A stretch of 23,381 nt of DNA from a virus, in IMG/VR virus record IMGVR_UViG_3300051212_001621, positions 1 through 23,381 of that record, one strand, 5' to 3'. A program made the position numbers and the translations under genes. Shown piece after piece: positions 1 to 4,554 of the stretch (position 1 is its first letter; the number at the start of each line of letters is the position of its first letter). The notes beneath the pieces were generated by a model, which made no database searches, was not told the origin of the DNA, and worked only from the letters and a program-made list of their open reading frames with translations.

Positions 1-57
1 GGCAGAGCTGTGACGATCGAAGGGGTGGCACAACTGCCCCCCGATCCTGCCGCCTGA
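1..57 (+). CDS. Possible 3' end of a gene cut by the left edge
   Basis: Frame 1 is open from the first base to a TGA at 55-57, giving 18 codons ending in LPPDPAA. The only support beyond openness is that the TGA lies inside an 18-bp repeat (54-71) whose second copy also begins at the stop of a small gene (251-376). The sequence is too short to assign. Frame 3 is open almost as long (to TAG at 63), so the frame choice is uncertain. Confidence 0.25.
   Translation, partial: GRAVTIEGVAQLPPDPAA
22..42 (+). other. GC-rich hairpin
   Basis: GGGG (22-25) and GGCA (27-30) can pair with TGCC (35-38) and CCCC (39-42) around a CAAC tetraloop, leaving T26 bulged: an 8-bp stem. No T-run follows, so it is not a standard intrinsic terminator. 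It may be a transcript-end structure or simply part of the coding end of an upstream gene. Confidence 0.3.
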
Positions 58-71
58 CCCTGTAGACTAAC
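54..71 (+). promoter_or_regulatory. 18-bp repeat, copy 1, with TAGACT -10-like element
   Basis: ctgaccctgtagactaac matches the copy at 373-390 at 16 of 18 positions. TAGACT (63-68) resembles a bacterial -10 hexamer and ends only six bases before the ATG at 75, so a transcript starting at normal spacing would be leaderless or nearly so. No convincing TTGACA-like -35 is visible. A promoter role is inferred from position and repetition. Confidence 0.4.
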
Positions 72-74
72 AGC

Positions 75-251
75 ATGAACAAAACCAAGATGACCCACGA
101 AGAACTGATCGCCATGGTGATGGCAGACTACACCGCCAAGATGGCAGCAGAGGCAGCAGAGCGCCAAGCGATCCGCGATGCCGTTGCCAACGGAACCTAT
201 CAGGCACCTGAACCCTGCACCTGGGGTTGGAACATCAGCGACCGCCACTGA
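75..251 (+). CDS. Small hypothetical protein, 58 aa
   Basis: ATG at 75 to TGA at 249-251. It begins MNKTKMTHEELIAMVMADYT and has a long Ala/Glu-rich stretch, likely helical (roughly residues 8-38, AAEAAERQA), then a tail with CTWGWN near residues 48-53. I do not recognise the family. No signal peptide or membrane segment is evident, and no Shine-Dalgarno lies before the ATG. A TAGACT -10-like hexamer ends six bases upstream, so it may be translated from a leaderless message. Its stop overlaps the next start by one base (TGATG), implying coupled translation with the 41-aa peptide. It lies in the GC-rich left strip. The Met-His start and the host-like GC suggest an accessory gene, not a structural one. 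The reading frame is moderately well supported; function is unknown. Confidence 0.55.
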   Translation: MNKTKMTHEELIAMVMADYTAKMAAEAAERQAIRDAVANGTYQAPEPCTWGWNISDRH

Positions 252-376
252 TGAAGAAGAACATGCGTACCATCGCCATCGCTGCAGCGGTCATCCTACT
301 GTGGCAACCCCTGCAACCCGTTCGGGGTGTGACAGCTCAGGCACTGTACACTGTAGGCGACCTGATCGCCCGCTGA
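251..376 (+). CDS. Short peptide with N-terminal membrane/signal segment, 41 aa
   Basis: ATG at 251 overlaps the previous stop (TGATG); TGA is at 374-376. The start is basic (KKNMR), followed by an uninterrupted hydrophobic run of about 12 residues (TIAIAAAVILLW), then LQPVRG and a short tail ending GDLIAR. This is the shape of a signal peptide or single-pass membrane anchor, so the product is probably inserted in or exported across the host inner membrane. Similar very short hydrophobic peptides are common in cyanophage genomes as hypotheticals; I cannot name a function. It is likely co-transcribed and translationally coupled with the 58-aa gene. The stop codon is the first part of the second 18-bp repeat (373-390), so the next transcript may initiate right at the end of this gene. 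Confidence 0.6.
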   Translation: MKKNMRTIAIAAAVILLWQPLQPVRGVTAQALYTVGDLIAR

Positions 377-390
377 CCGTCTAGACTAAC
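373..390 (+). promoter_or_regulatory. 18-bp repeat, copy 2, with TAGACT -10-like element
   Basis: ctgaccgtctagactaac differs from copy 1 (54-71) at two positions. It begins at the stop of the 41-aa gene. TAGACT (382-387) lies 26 bases before the ATG at 414, leaving room for a short leader. No clear -35 hexamer is seen. A promoter is the simplest reading; a binding site for a repressor or activator shared by both copies is an alternative. Confidence 0.4.
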
Positions 391-413
391 CACAGATCAA
401 ACGAACCCAACCC

Positions 414-602
414 ATGGCAATCTTCTCTCAGTGCAGCGACCTCCAGACCCGCGAGACCATGTGGGTCGCTCGCAAGACAGAGACCGCACCCCAGACCCGC
501 TACGCTGGACAGATCAACCCCGCTGAGGGTTGGTGGTGGGCAGGATGCCACGCTGACCGTTGGGGAGAGGAAGCGATCGCCAAACTCCCCACCTTCGGGT
601 GA
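414..602 (+). CDS. Small hypothetical protein, 62 aa, Trp-rich
   Basis: ATG at 414 to TGA at 600-602. It begins MAIFSQCSDLQTRETMWVA and has an unusual WWW run followed by AGCHADRWGEEAIAKL. Two Cys and one His are present, but not in a spacing I recognise as a metal site. No signal peptide, membrane segment or known domain is evident. The region before the ATG lacks a Shine-Dalgarno; the second 18-bp repeat with TAGACT lies 26 bases upstream and is the likely promoter. It sits directly before the HicA-like gene, where a HicB antitoxin might be expected, but it does not show a recognisable HicB pattern. GC is about 63% in the line 541-600, far above the structural genes. An open frame on the other strand over the same bases is judged a shadow. 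Confidence 0.5.
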   Translation: MAIFSQCSDLQTRETMWVARKTETAPQTRYAGQINPAEGWWWAGCHADRWGEEAIAKLPTFG

Positions 603-625
603 CCCCCCATCCTACCACACCCCCA

Positions 626-642
626 TTTCTCTACACTCACCC
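626..642 (+). promoter_or_regulatory. Possible promoter before hicA-like gene (TACACT)
   Basis: TACACT (632-637) is one base different from the TAGACT of the two 18-bp repeats and ends five bases before the ATG at 643, the same tight geometry as copy 1 before the 58-aa gene. No Shine-Dalgarno is present. Support is positional only. Confidence 0.3.
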
Positions 643-822
643 ATGACAACCAAACAACTACAGAAATTGGCAAAGGTGCATGGTTGGACATTACATAGGA
701 ACGGTGGCAAACATTACATCTATCGCCACGAAGATGCCAACAAACAAATCACAATCCCCTATCAAGTTAAGTCATTCGTAGGGCACAACATCGCCAAGCA
801 GTTAGTGACAGTGGGGCAGTGA
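643..822 (+). CDS. hicA: HicA-like mRNA interferase toxin, 59 aa
   Basis: ATG at 643 to TGA at 820-822. The protein has the HicA plan: an N-terminal helix (MTTKQLQKLAKVHGW, 'Gw' ending the helix), a first strand with R-NGGKHYIYRH where the first His sits at the HicA catalytic position, a strand QITIPYQ, and a C-terminal helix (GHNIAKQLVTVGQ). HicA toxins are double-stranded-RNA-binding-fold ribonucleases that cleave mRNA and are usually 55-80 aa, so the length fits. The Lys/Arg-rich strands suit RNA binding. No HicB antitoxin with the usual partial RNase H fold is visible on either side, so this is an orphan, or its partner lies outside or is unrecognised. It is the last gene of the GC-rich strip. 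Its stop codon lies inside the loop of the terminator at 811-839. It could help redirect host translation; that is inference. Confidence 0.65.
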   Translation: MTTKQLQKLAKVHGWTLHRNGGKHYIYRHEDANKQITIPYQVKSFVGHNIAKQLVTVGQ

Positions 823-839
823 TTTTGCCCCCTTTTTTT
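811..839 (+). terminator. Rho-independent terminator overlapping the hicA stop
   Basis: GGGGCA (813-818) pairs with TGCCCC (826-831) around a seven-base loop that contains the TGA stop, and is followed by CC and seven T (833-839). This is a textbook intrinsic terminator. It separates the small-gene strip from the late structural genes. Confidence 0.85.
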
Positions 840-903
840 ATATTTAAGGGCGCCAAGCGAAAAGTTTGGGTCCTTCCTAACCTACAAAAGTATCCAGACG
901 ACC

Positions 904-912
904 GATAAATAT
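904..912 (+). promoter_or_regulatory. Late promoter, ATAAATA type
   Basis: gATAAATAt (core 905-911) matches the T4-like late promoter core (TATAAATA; cyanophage variants ATAAATA), recognised in T4 by gp55 with gp33/gp45. It lies after the terminator and about 60 bases before the first gene of the next block (973), in an otherwise empty 150-base gap (823-972) that also holds the inverted repeat at 913-936. Confidence 0.65.
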
Positions 913-936
913 ATTTGGAAAATCCAATTTCCAAAT
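913..936 (+). repeat. Perfect 9-bp inverted repeat in late leader
   Basis: ATTTGGAAA (913-921) and TTTCCAAAT (928-936) are exact reverse complements separated by ATCCAA. It begins two bases after the late-promoter core, so the expected transcript would start within or just upstream of it. It could be a 5' stabilising hairpin or a protein-binding palindrome. No T-run follows, so it is not a terminator. Confidence 0.6.
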
Positions 937-972
937 CATTGAAAAATAAAAAATTTCCCCCAGAAAAATATC

Positions 973-1158
973 ATGGAAAACTCGAATGAAGTTCTTTTAC
1001 AGTTATTGGCATTGAATCGCCGCATGGATGCCATTGAAAAAAAATTCACAGAGCTTGAGATGGATTTAAGGTTCAAGAATGACCCACAGAATGATCCTCT
1101 CAATGATCTTCCTGGTCGCGGCAAGACATCTGCGTTTGGTAAAATGATGGGACTATGA
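973..1158 (+). CDS. Small coiled-coil hypothetical protein, 61 aa
   Basis: ATG at 973 to TGA at 1156-1158. Residues 1-35 have regular hydrophobic spacing (VLLQLLALNRRMDAIEKKF) typical of an amphipathic helix or short coiled coil. The tail is polar and Asn/Asp/Pro-rich (NDPQNDPLNDLPGRGK), ending FGKMMGL. I do not recognise the family. It is the first gene after the late promoter at 905 and overlaps the next gene by ATGA, so translation is probably coupled. A Shine-Dalgarno is not obvious; the upstream sequence is mostly A/T with a CCCCC run. Its position in a late block before PAAR-like and baseplate genes suggests a virion or assembly role, but that is inference. The opposite-strand open frame here is a shadow. 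Confidence 0.6.
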   Translation: MENSNEVLLQLLALNRRMDAIEKKFTELEMDLRFKNDPQNDPLNDLPGRGKTSAFGKMMGL

Positions 1159-1421
1159 CAACACGATACGATTCAAATTTTTACGAAAAAATTCTAAGTA
1201 ACTTTGATGACTTTTGTAATGACTTTGAGGATGCTGCAGCAAAACGATTTTCAGGATTAGACGATGACTCAAGAATTCCAGTTACAAATGAACAAGTTCA
1301 ACGAGCAACTCCAGCAGTTGTCCGAGAGGTTGAACAAGATGGAGGAGAGGATCTCATCATTAGAACACCCCCAATTGATGTACAAACCCCCCCGCTCCCA
1401 GAATTACATGAAGTTGAATGA
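1155..1421 (+). CDS. Hypothetical acidic protein, 88 aa, overlapped by the next gene
   Basis: ATG at 1155 overlaps the preceding stop (ATGA); TGA is at 1419-1421. Residues 1-38 look like a helical acidic domain (FYEKILSNFDDFCNDFEDAA, then KRFSGLDDD). The rest is Pro/Val/Glu-rich and likely extended. From codon 37 onward the same bases also encode the next gene in the +1 frame. In the overlap, third positions of this frame are mostly A/T (about three quarters by my count), like the rest of the low-GC genes, which argues that this frame is genuinely coding to its stop. I do not recognise the family. Alternatives are that only the first 37 codons are used with a frameshift into the other frame, or that one of the two frames is not translated. 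Confidence 0.5.
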   Translation: MTTRYDSNFYEKILSNFDDFCNDFEDAAAKRFSGLDDDSRIPVTNEQVQRATPAVVREVEQDGGEDLIIRTPPIDVQTPPLPELHEVE

Positions 1422-1476
1422 AGCTTTAGATTTAATTTTCGATAAAATACATATTATTGGAAAGTACATGAGGTAA
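1264..1476 (+). CDS. Coiled-coil hypothetical protein, 70 aa, in alternative frame
   Basis: ATG at 1264 to TAA at 1474-1476. An AGGA at about 1253-1256 gives a good Shine-Dalgarno at seven-base spacing. Residues 1-34 are a strong heptad-type coiled coil (FQLQMNKFNEQLQQLSERL, then NKMEERISSLE). After a Pro-rich break the end is again helical (LNEALDLIFDKIHIIGKYM). The first 158 bases overlap the 88-aa gene in another frame; the last 55 bases are unique to this gene and remain protein-like, and its stop sits four bases from the Shine-Dalgarno of the next gene. Its helix resembles in style the 61-aa protein at 973, so the two may be related. Function is unknown; a small structural or assembly protein is plausible. 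Confidence 0.6.
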   Translation: MTQEFQLQMNKFNEQLQQLSERLNKMEERISSLEHPQLMYKPPRSQNYMKLNEALDLIFDKIHIIGKYMR

Positions 1477-1477
1477 T

Positions 1478-1843
1478 ATGCCAAATGTTGTTGGTACAGA
1501 GACAGTAGATACTTCAAGTACAGATGGAAACTGTTTATATCTTGCAAAAGCACTTGGAGGGGAACCTACGATATCCTCTAATGTACTTTTTGAGGGGGAA
1601 GAAGTTGAGTATTATCAGTCAACCGATATTCCAGAATCTGTCGATGGTGTAAAGATTAATCCTCTCATTCCAGCACCATGTCAACCAGGCAATCGAAGAA
1701 TCAATCCGACTGTTAACACGACAGTGTTCATTAATGGAAATCTTTTCGCAGTTAGTGGTGATCAAGCTTCGTTAATTACGGGAGCGACTACACCAAGACC
1801 CTTGACAGGTCCATACAAATATCCTACAATTATCATAGGTTAA
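1478..1843 (+). CDS. PAAR-like protein, candidate gp5.4 spike-tip homologue, 121 aa
   Basis: ATG at 1478 to TAA at 1841-1843, with GAGG four bases upstream. Around residues 72-96, NRRINPTVNTTVFINGNLF followed by AVSGD resembles the PAAR signature (V-x-x-NG-k-p-a-a-r-x-GD). PAAR proteins such as T4 gp5.4 cap the central spike and sharpen it for membrane piercing. The position, shortly before gp25-gp6-gp7-gp8, fits a baseplate part. Oddly, the protein has no histidine at all and just two Cys (19 and 68), whereas classical PAAR tips bind a metal through His/Cys. Either this is a divergent non-metal PAAR, or a beta-structured protein with a chance NG/GD motif. There is no signal peptide or membrane segment. 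The late promoter at 905 is the nearest upstream. PAAR assignment is moderate only. Confidence 0.6.
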   Translation: MPNVVGTETVDTSSTDGNCLYLAKALGGEPTISSNVLFEGEEVEYYQSTDIPESVDGVKINPLIPAPCQPGNRRINPTVNTTVFINGNLFAVSGDQASLITGATTPRPLTGPYKYPTIIIG

Positions 1844-1858
1844 TCCGAGGTATAAATT

Positions 1859-2005
1859 ATGGCGATCAAAGCATCTTCAAAGACTACTGGGTATGTCGAA
1901 GGCACACCCAAAAAAACTCGCCAAGGGCGCTCACAAAATACGCATTTGGGAGCATCTTCGCGGAATGGTCGCAAGAAGCGTTATCGTGGTCAGGGGAAGG
2001 GTTGA
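1859..2005 (+). CDS. Very basic small protein, 48 aa
   Basis: ATG at 1859 to TGA at 2003-2005, with CGAGG at 1846-1850 as Shine-Dalgarno (eight-base spacing). Translation begins MAIKASSKTTGYVEGTPKK and ends RNGRKKRYRGQGKG. Thirteen of 48 residues are Lys or Arg and one is acidic, with many Ser/Gly/Gln, so it is probably disordered and binds nucleic acid or an acidic surface. I believe small proteins of this style recur in T4-like cyanophages as conserved hypotheticals, but I cannot name a function. Its location between the PAAR-like and baseplate genes in the late region suggests a virion-packaged or assembly-associated peptide. Third-position GC is higher than in its neighbours, reflecting the many CGC/GGG/AAG codons. 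Confidence 0.65.
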   Translation: MAIKASSKTTGYVEGTPKKTRQGRSQNTHLGASSRNGRKKRYRGQGKG

Positions 2006-2010
2006 GGACC

Positions 2011-2039
2011 TTATCTCCGAAAACTCCGAGAGATAAATA
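2011..2039 (+). promoter_or_regulatory. Late promoter ATAAATA embedded in an inverted repeat
   Basis: ATAAATA (2033-2039) is a T4-like late promoter core, 56 bases before the gene at 2096. Its first bases are also the 3' arm of TTATCTC (2011-2017) / GAGATAA (2030-2036), a 7-bp inverted repeat with a 12-base spacer. The leader that follows contains gtagggatagcaaccccg, a possible small GGG/CCC hairpin. The promoter call rests on the core match and position. Confidence 0.6.
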
Positions 2040-2095
2040 CGAGTAGGGATAGCAACCCCGTTAAAAGTTCTAGCAAAACTTTCTACGAGGCATTT

Positions 2096-2311
2096 ATGGG
2101 ACTATTTCCAGTTGATAAAAGTGAAAATTTTATAGACGAAGGAAAAACTCTAATTACTGAAACCGATAGCGACAAGTATCTAGATATTGTTGCTAAGCGC
2201 AATATTAACAAAAGAAAAGAAGAACTATATGATATTCCCGACGATCGCATGAGTCGTCCTTGTGGTGGTGCTGGTGGATTCGATGATTTTGTAGAGAGAT
2301 GGCATACTTGA
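2096..2311 (+). CDS. Small hypothetical protein, 71 aa
   Basis: ATG at 2096 with GAGG five bases upstream; TGA at 2309-2311. It begins MGLFPVDKSENFIDEGKTLI and has a charged middle (AKRNINKRKEELYDIPDDR) and a Gly-rich end (PCGGAGGFDDFVERWHT). No membrane segment, signal peptide or known fold is recognisable. It has its own late promoter (2033-2039), and the next late element (2318-2324) follows its stop by six bases, so it appears to be a separately expressed late gene. Its place immediately before gp25 suggests a link to the virion or its assembly, but no homologue is recognised. Confidence 0.65.
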   Translation: MGLFPVDKSENFIDEGKTLITETDSDKYLDIVAKRNINKRKEELYDIPDDRMSRPCGGAGGFDDFVERWHT

Positions 2312-2317
2312 AGCTCA

Positions 2318-2324
2318 CTAAATA
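2318..2324 (+). promoter_or_regulatory. Late promoter, CTAAATA type, for the gp25-gp6-gp7 block
   Basis: CTAAATA followed by AG lies 23 bases before the GTG start of gp25. It is a variant of the late-promoter core (first base C for A). No other candidate is seen upstream of gp6 or gp7, so this element, with read-through from 2033, would drive about 12.5 kb of baseplate genes. Confidence 0.55.
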
Positions 2325-2347
2325 AGTAGTAAATTACTGTTTGGTTT

Positions 2348-2746
2348 GTGGCGAAGACGCTAACTCAAAATTTCAAAGATCTTAATCTTGGATTTAAGAA
2401 GCACCCCGTAACTGACGATTTGATGGTTACGAAGGATGAAGCTGCAATTAAACAAGCAATTGTAAGTTTGTTATTAACAGAAAGAGGCGAAAGACTATTT
2501 CAACCCGAATTGGGTGGTGGTCTTCGCCGTTTTTTGTTTGAACCTTTAGATTATGGAACTGCTGCATTGATTCAATCTGCAATTCGTGATGTTTTACAAA
2601 GATATGAACCACGCATTCGTATTGAATCGTTAAATGCATTTCCAAATCAAGATGAAGATGGATTTGATATTGAACTCACATTTAATATTATTGGTACAGA
2701 ATTTGCACCAATTCAAGTAGAATTCTTCCTGACTCGCACACGATAA
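2348..2746 (+). CDS. 25: Baseplate wedge protein gp25 (T4-like)
   Basis: GTG start at 2348, TAA at 2744-2746, 132 aa: the same length as T4 gp25 as I remember it. The family (gpW/gp25, related to type VI secretion TssE) forms the inner-baseplate wedge joint and helps initiate sheath assembly. Hallmarks seen are SLLLTERGERLFQPELGGG near residues 40-58, a helical middle (LIQSAIRDVLQ) and the E-P-R motif at 87-89 (RYEPRI), which T4 gp25 also has (NYEPRI), followed by a beta-rich C-terminus (FDIELTFNI). GTG was chosen because no in-frame ATG lies upstream after the previous gene and the length fits; no strong Shine-Dalgarno is visible. Its stop overlaps the gp6 start by one base (TAATG), so the two are translationally coupled. 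Confidence 0.95.
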   Translation: MAKTLTQNFKDLNLGFKKHPVTDDLMVTKDEAAIKQAIVSLLLTERGERLFQPELGGGLRRFLFEPLDYGTAALIQSAIRDVLQRYEPRIRIESLNAFPNQDEDGFDIELTFNIIGTEFAPIQVEFFLTRTR

Positions 2747-4551
2747 TGCCATACACACAGCTCAACAATTTAGACTTTAATGATATTAAAGTTGCTCTGA
2801 AGGAATATCTGAGATCAGAGACAGATTTTACTGACTATGATTTTGAAGGATCAACTTTAAGTCAGTTATTGGATGTATTGGCATACAATACTTATTACAC
2901 CGCCTTCAATGCAAATATGGTGGTAAATGAGTTATTTCTTGATTCTGCCACCTTAAGAGATAATGTTGTTTCTCTTGCAAAGCAATTAGGTTACACACCA
3001 AAGTCAATTACTGCATCAAGAGCAACTGTTAACTTTAATGTAGTATTTTCAAACAATCCTCCTCCATATGTTGTTCTAAAGAAAGGAAGCGGATTTATTA
3101 CAAATTATGATGATTCTACCTATCAATTTGTTGTACTAAACGATTATAGGGCAGAAGTTGCAAATAATGTTGCAACTTTCGAAAATATTGAACTTGTTGA
3201 AGGAACGATGATCACTACTAGAACTTTAGTAGAGACAAGTTTAAAGAATCAAAGATTTTTTATTGACAATCCAAGTGCAGATGTGAACACCTTGCTTGTT
3301 AAAGTTTTTCAATCAGCACAGTCAAGTGCATTTGAAGAATATTTAAGAGCTGATAATATTCTAGACCCAACTGTTGAATCAAACAGTCCTGTGTATTTTA
3401 TTAATGAAATTGAAGATTCTCGTTATGAAATTATATTTGGTGATGGCATCTTAGGCAGAAAGTTACAGAATAATGAAGTTGTTGAAATATCATACATCAA
3501 AACCAATGGTAAGGAAGTGAATGGAGCACGCACATTCCTCTTCAGCGGTGTCCTGGAAGACGATGGAGGCACTGTTGATGTACCATTCGTAGTGAATAAC
3601 ATCACAACGATTAGCAAGGCATCTGGGGGCGAGGATATTGAAGGTATTGACAAAATTAAATATCTTGCCCCAAAGTTTTTTTCTTCTCAGAATAGAGCAG
3701 TTACCAAAAGTGACTATGAAGTTATTGCTAGAAACATCTATCCAGCTACGAGTGACATTATTGTTTTTGGTGGCGAAGATCAAGAACCACCGCAATATGG
3801 AAAAGTTTTTCTAGCAATCAAACCATCGGATGCGTCGTTCTTATCAGCATACACAAAGAATGAGATTGTAAAGGCGCTTAAGAAGTATTCAGTTGGATCT
3901 GTTCGTCCTGTTCTTGTAGATCCATCAATTCTGTATGTTGAATTGACATCAGACATCTATTTTGATGGAACAAAGACTGAATTGCTTCCTCAGCAAATGG
4001 TTTCTAAAGTTACGAACTCTTTATTAGAATATCTCAAGACTTCTGCTACAGAAAAATTCAATGGGAAGTTTCGTTATTCTAAATTTGTTGCTGTGATCGA
4101 TGAGTCTGATCAAGCAATCAAATCTAATTTGACATCAGTAACAATGAGGAAAGATTTTTATGCTCAATTAAATTCTTCGTCATATTATGAGATTTGTTAT
4201 CAGAATGCATTTAAAGAAGATTGCGAAGAATCAGTTGTTTCATCTTCTGGATTTGTTGTCCTAGAATATCCAGAATACACTGTCTATTTGGAAGATAGAA
4301 GTGGTAAAATTGTCCTATATAGACTAGATTCAGTTACTGGCGAAAAAATTGTTTTAAACAATGCAGTTGGTGATGTTGATTACTTAAAAGGCGAAGTTAA
4401 ACTTTATGATTTAACTATCATTCAAGGTAGTTTTTCTGATAATCGCATCGAACTGAGAACAAAACCAGCATCATATGATATTTCTGTGAAAAGAGAAGTT
4501 TATCTAGATGTTGACATTGCAAAGAGTAAATTTATCGGATATAAAGAGTAG
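2746..4551 (+). CDS. 6: Baseplate wedge protein gp6 (T4-like, baseplate J family)
   Basis: ATG at 2746 overlaps the gp25 stop; TAG at 4549-4551 followed at once by a second TAG. At 601 aa it is close to T4 gp6 (660 aa). Gp6 dimers form the continuous inner ring of the baseplate and bind gp7 and gp53/gp25. The N-terminus has the family look: YTQLNNLDFNDIK, then DYDFEGSTLSQLLDVLAYNT around residues 30-50 and LRDNVVSLAKQLGYTPKS near 70-87. A J-like core follows with YEIIFGDGILGRKLQNNEVV from residue 227 and SYIKTNGKEVNG, then a helix-strand unit SDYEVIARNIYPA near 322-335. The gap to gp7 is only three bases. The last third (from about residue 490) contains a beta-rich stretch (VVLEYPEYTVYLEDRSGKI) I cannot match to a T4 feature. 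Confidence 0.93.
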   Translation: MPYTQLNNLDFNDIKVALKEYLRSETDFTDYDFEGSTLSQLLDVLAYNTYYTAFNANMVVNELFLDSATLRDNVVSLAKQLGYTPKSITASRATVNFNVVFSNNPPPYVVLKKGSGFITNYDDSTYQFVVLNDYRAEVANNVATFENIELVEGTMITTRTLVETSLKNQRFFIDNPSADVNTLLVKVFQSAQSSAFEEYLRADNILDPTVESNSPVYFINEIEDSRYEIIFGDGILGRKLQNNEVVEISYIKTNGKEVNGARTFLFSGVLEDDGGTVDVPFVVNNITTISKASGGEDIEGIDKIKYLAPKFFSSQNRAVTKSDYEVIARNIYPATSDIIVFGGEDQEPPQYGKVFLAIKPSDASFLSAYTKNEIVKALKKYSVGSVRPVLVDPSILYVELTSDIYFDGTKTELLPQQMVSKVTNSLLEYLKTSATEKFNGKFRYSKFVAVIDESDQAIKSNLTSVTMRKDFYAQLNSSSYYEICYQNAFKEDCEESVVSSSGFVVLEYPEYTVYLEDRSGKIVLYRLDSVTGEKIVLNNAVGDVDYLKGEVKLYDLTIIQGSFSDNRIELRTKPASYDISVKREVYLDVDIAKSKFIGYKE

Positions 4552-4554
4552 TAG

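Noticed and set aside
178-384. 68-codon + strand open frame across two small genes
   Set aside because: It runs in another frame over both the 58-aa and 41-aa genes, which are joined by TGATG and, in the second, have a clear hydrophobic signal-like segment. Its own product is Pro/Arg/His-rich as expected of a GC-rich shadow.
414-602. 62-aa gene as a HicB antitoxin for the HicA-like toxin
   Set aside because: The position is suitable and GCHADRWGEEAIAKL faintly recalls the HicB GC-x-x-x-G-x-x-x-EA pattern, but the strand order and length do not match and no DNA-binding domain is visible.
500-691. 63-codon - strand open frame
   Set aside because: It lies antisense to the 62-aa gene and the start of hicA, with no Shine-Dalgarno or promoter on that strand and no recognisable domain.
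936-1124. 62-codon - strand open frame
   Set aside because: It is the antisense image of the 973 coiled-coil gene; no signals are seen on that strand.
1851-1858. TATAAATT as a late promoter for the 48-aa gene
   Set aside because: It sits between the Shine-Dalgarno and the ATG, so a transcript from it would start inside the gene and lack the ribosome site.
2096-2311. 71-aa gene as gp53 or another named baseplate protein
   Set aside because: It is far too short for T4 gp53 (196 aa) and shares no recognisable motif.
3423-3795. Two - strand open frames over gp6
   Set aside because: They are antisense to a strongly supported gp6 and lack start signals.
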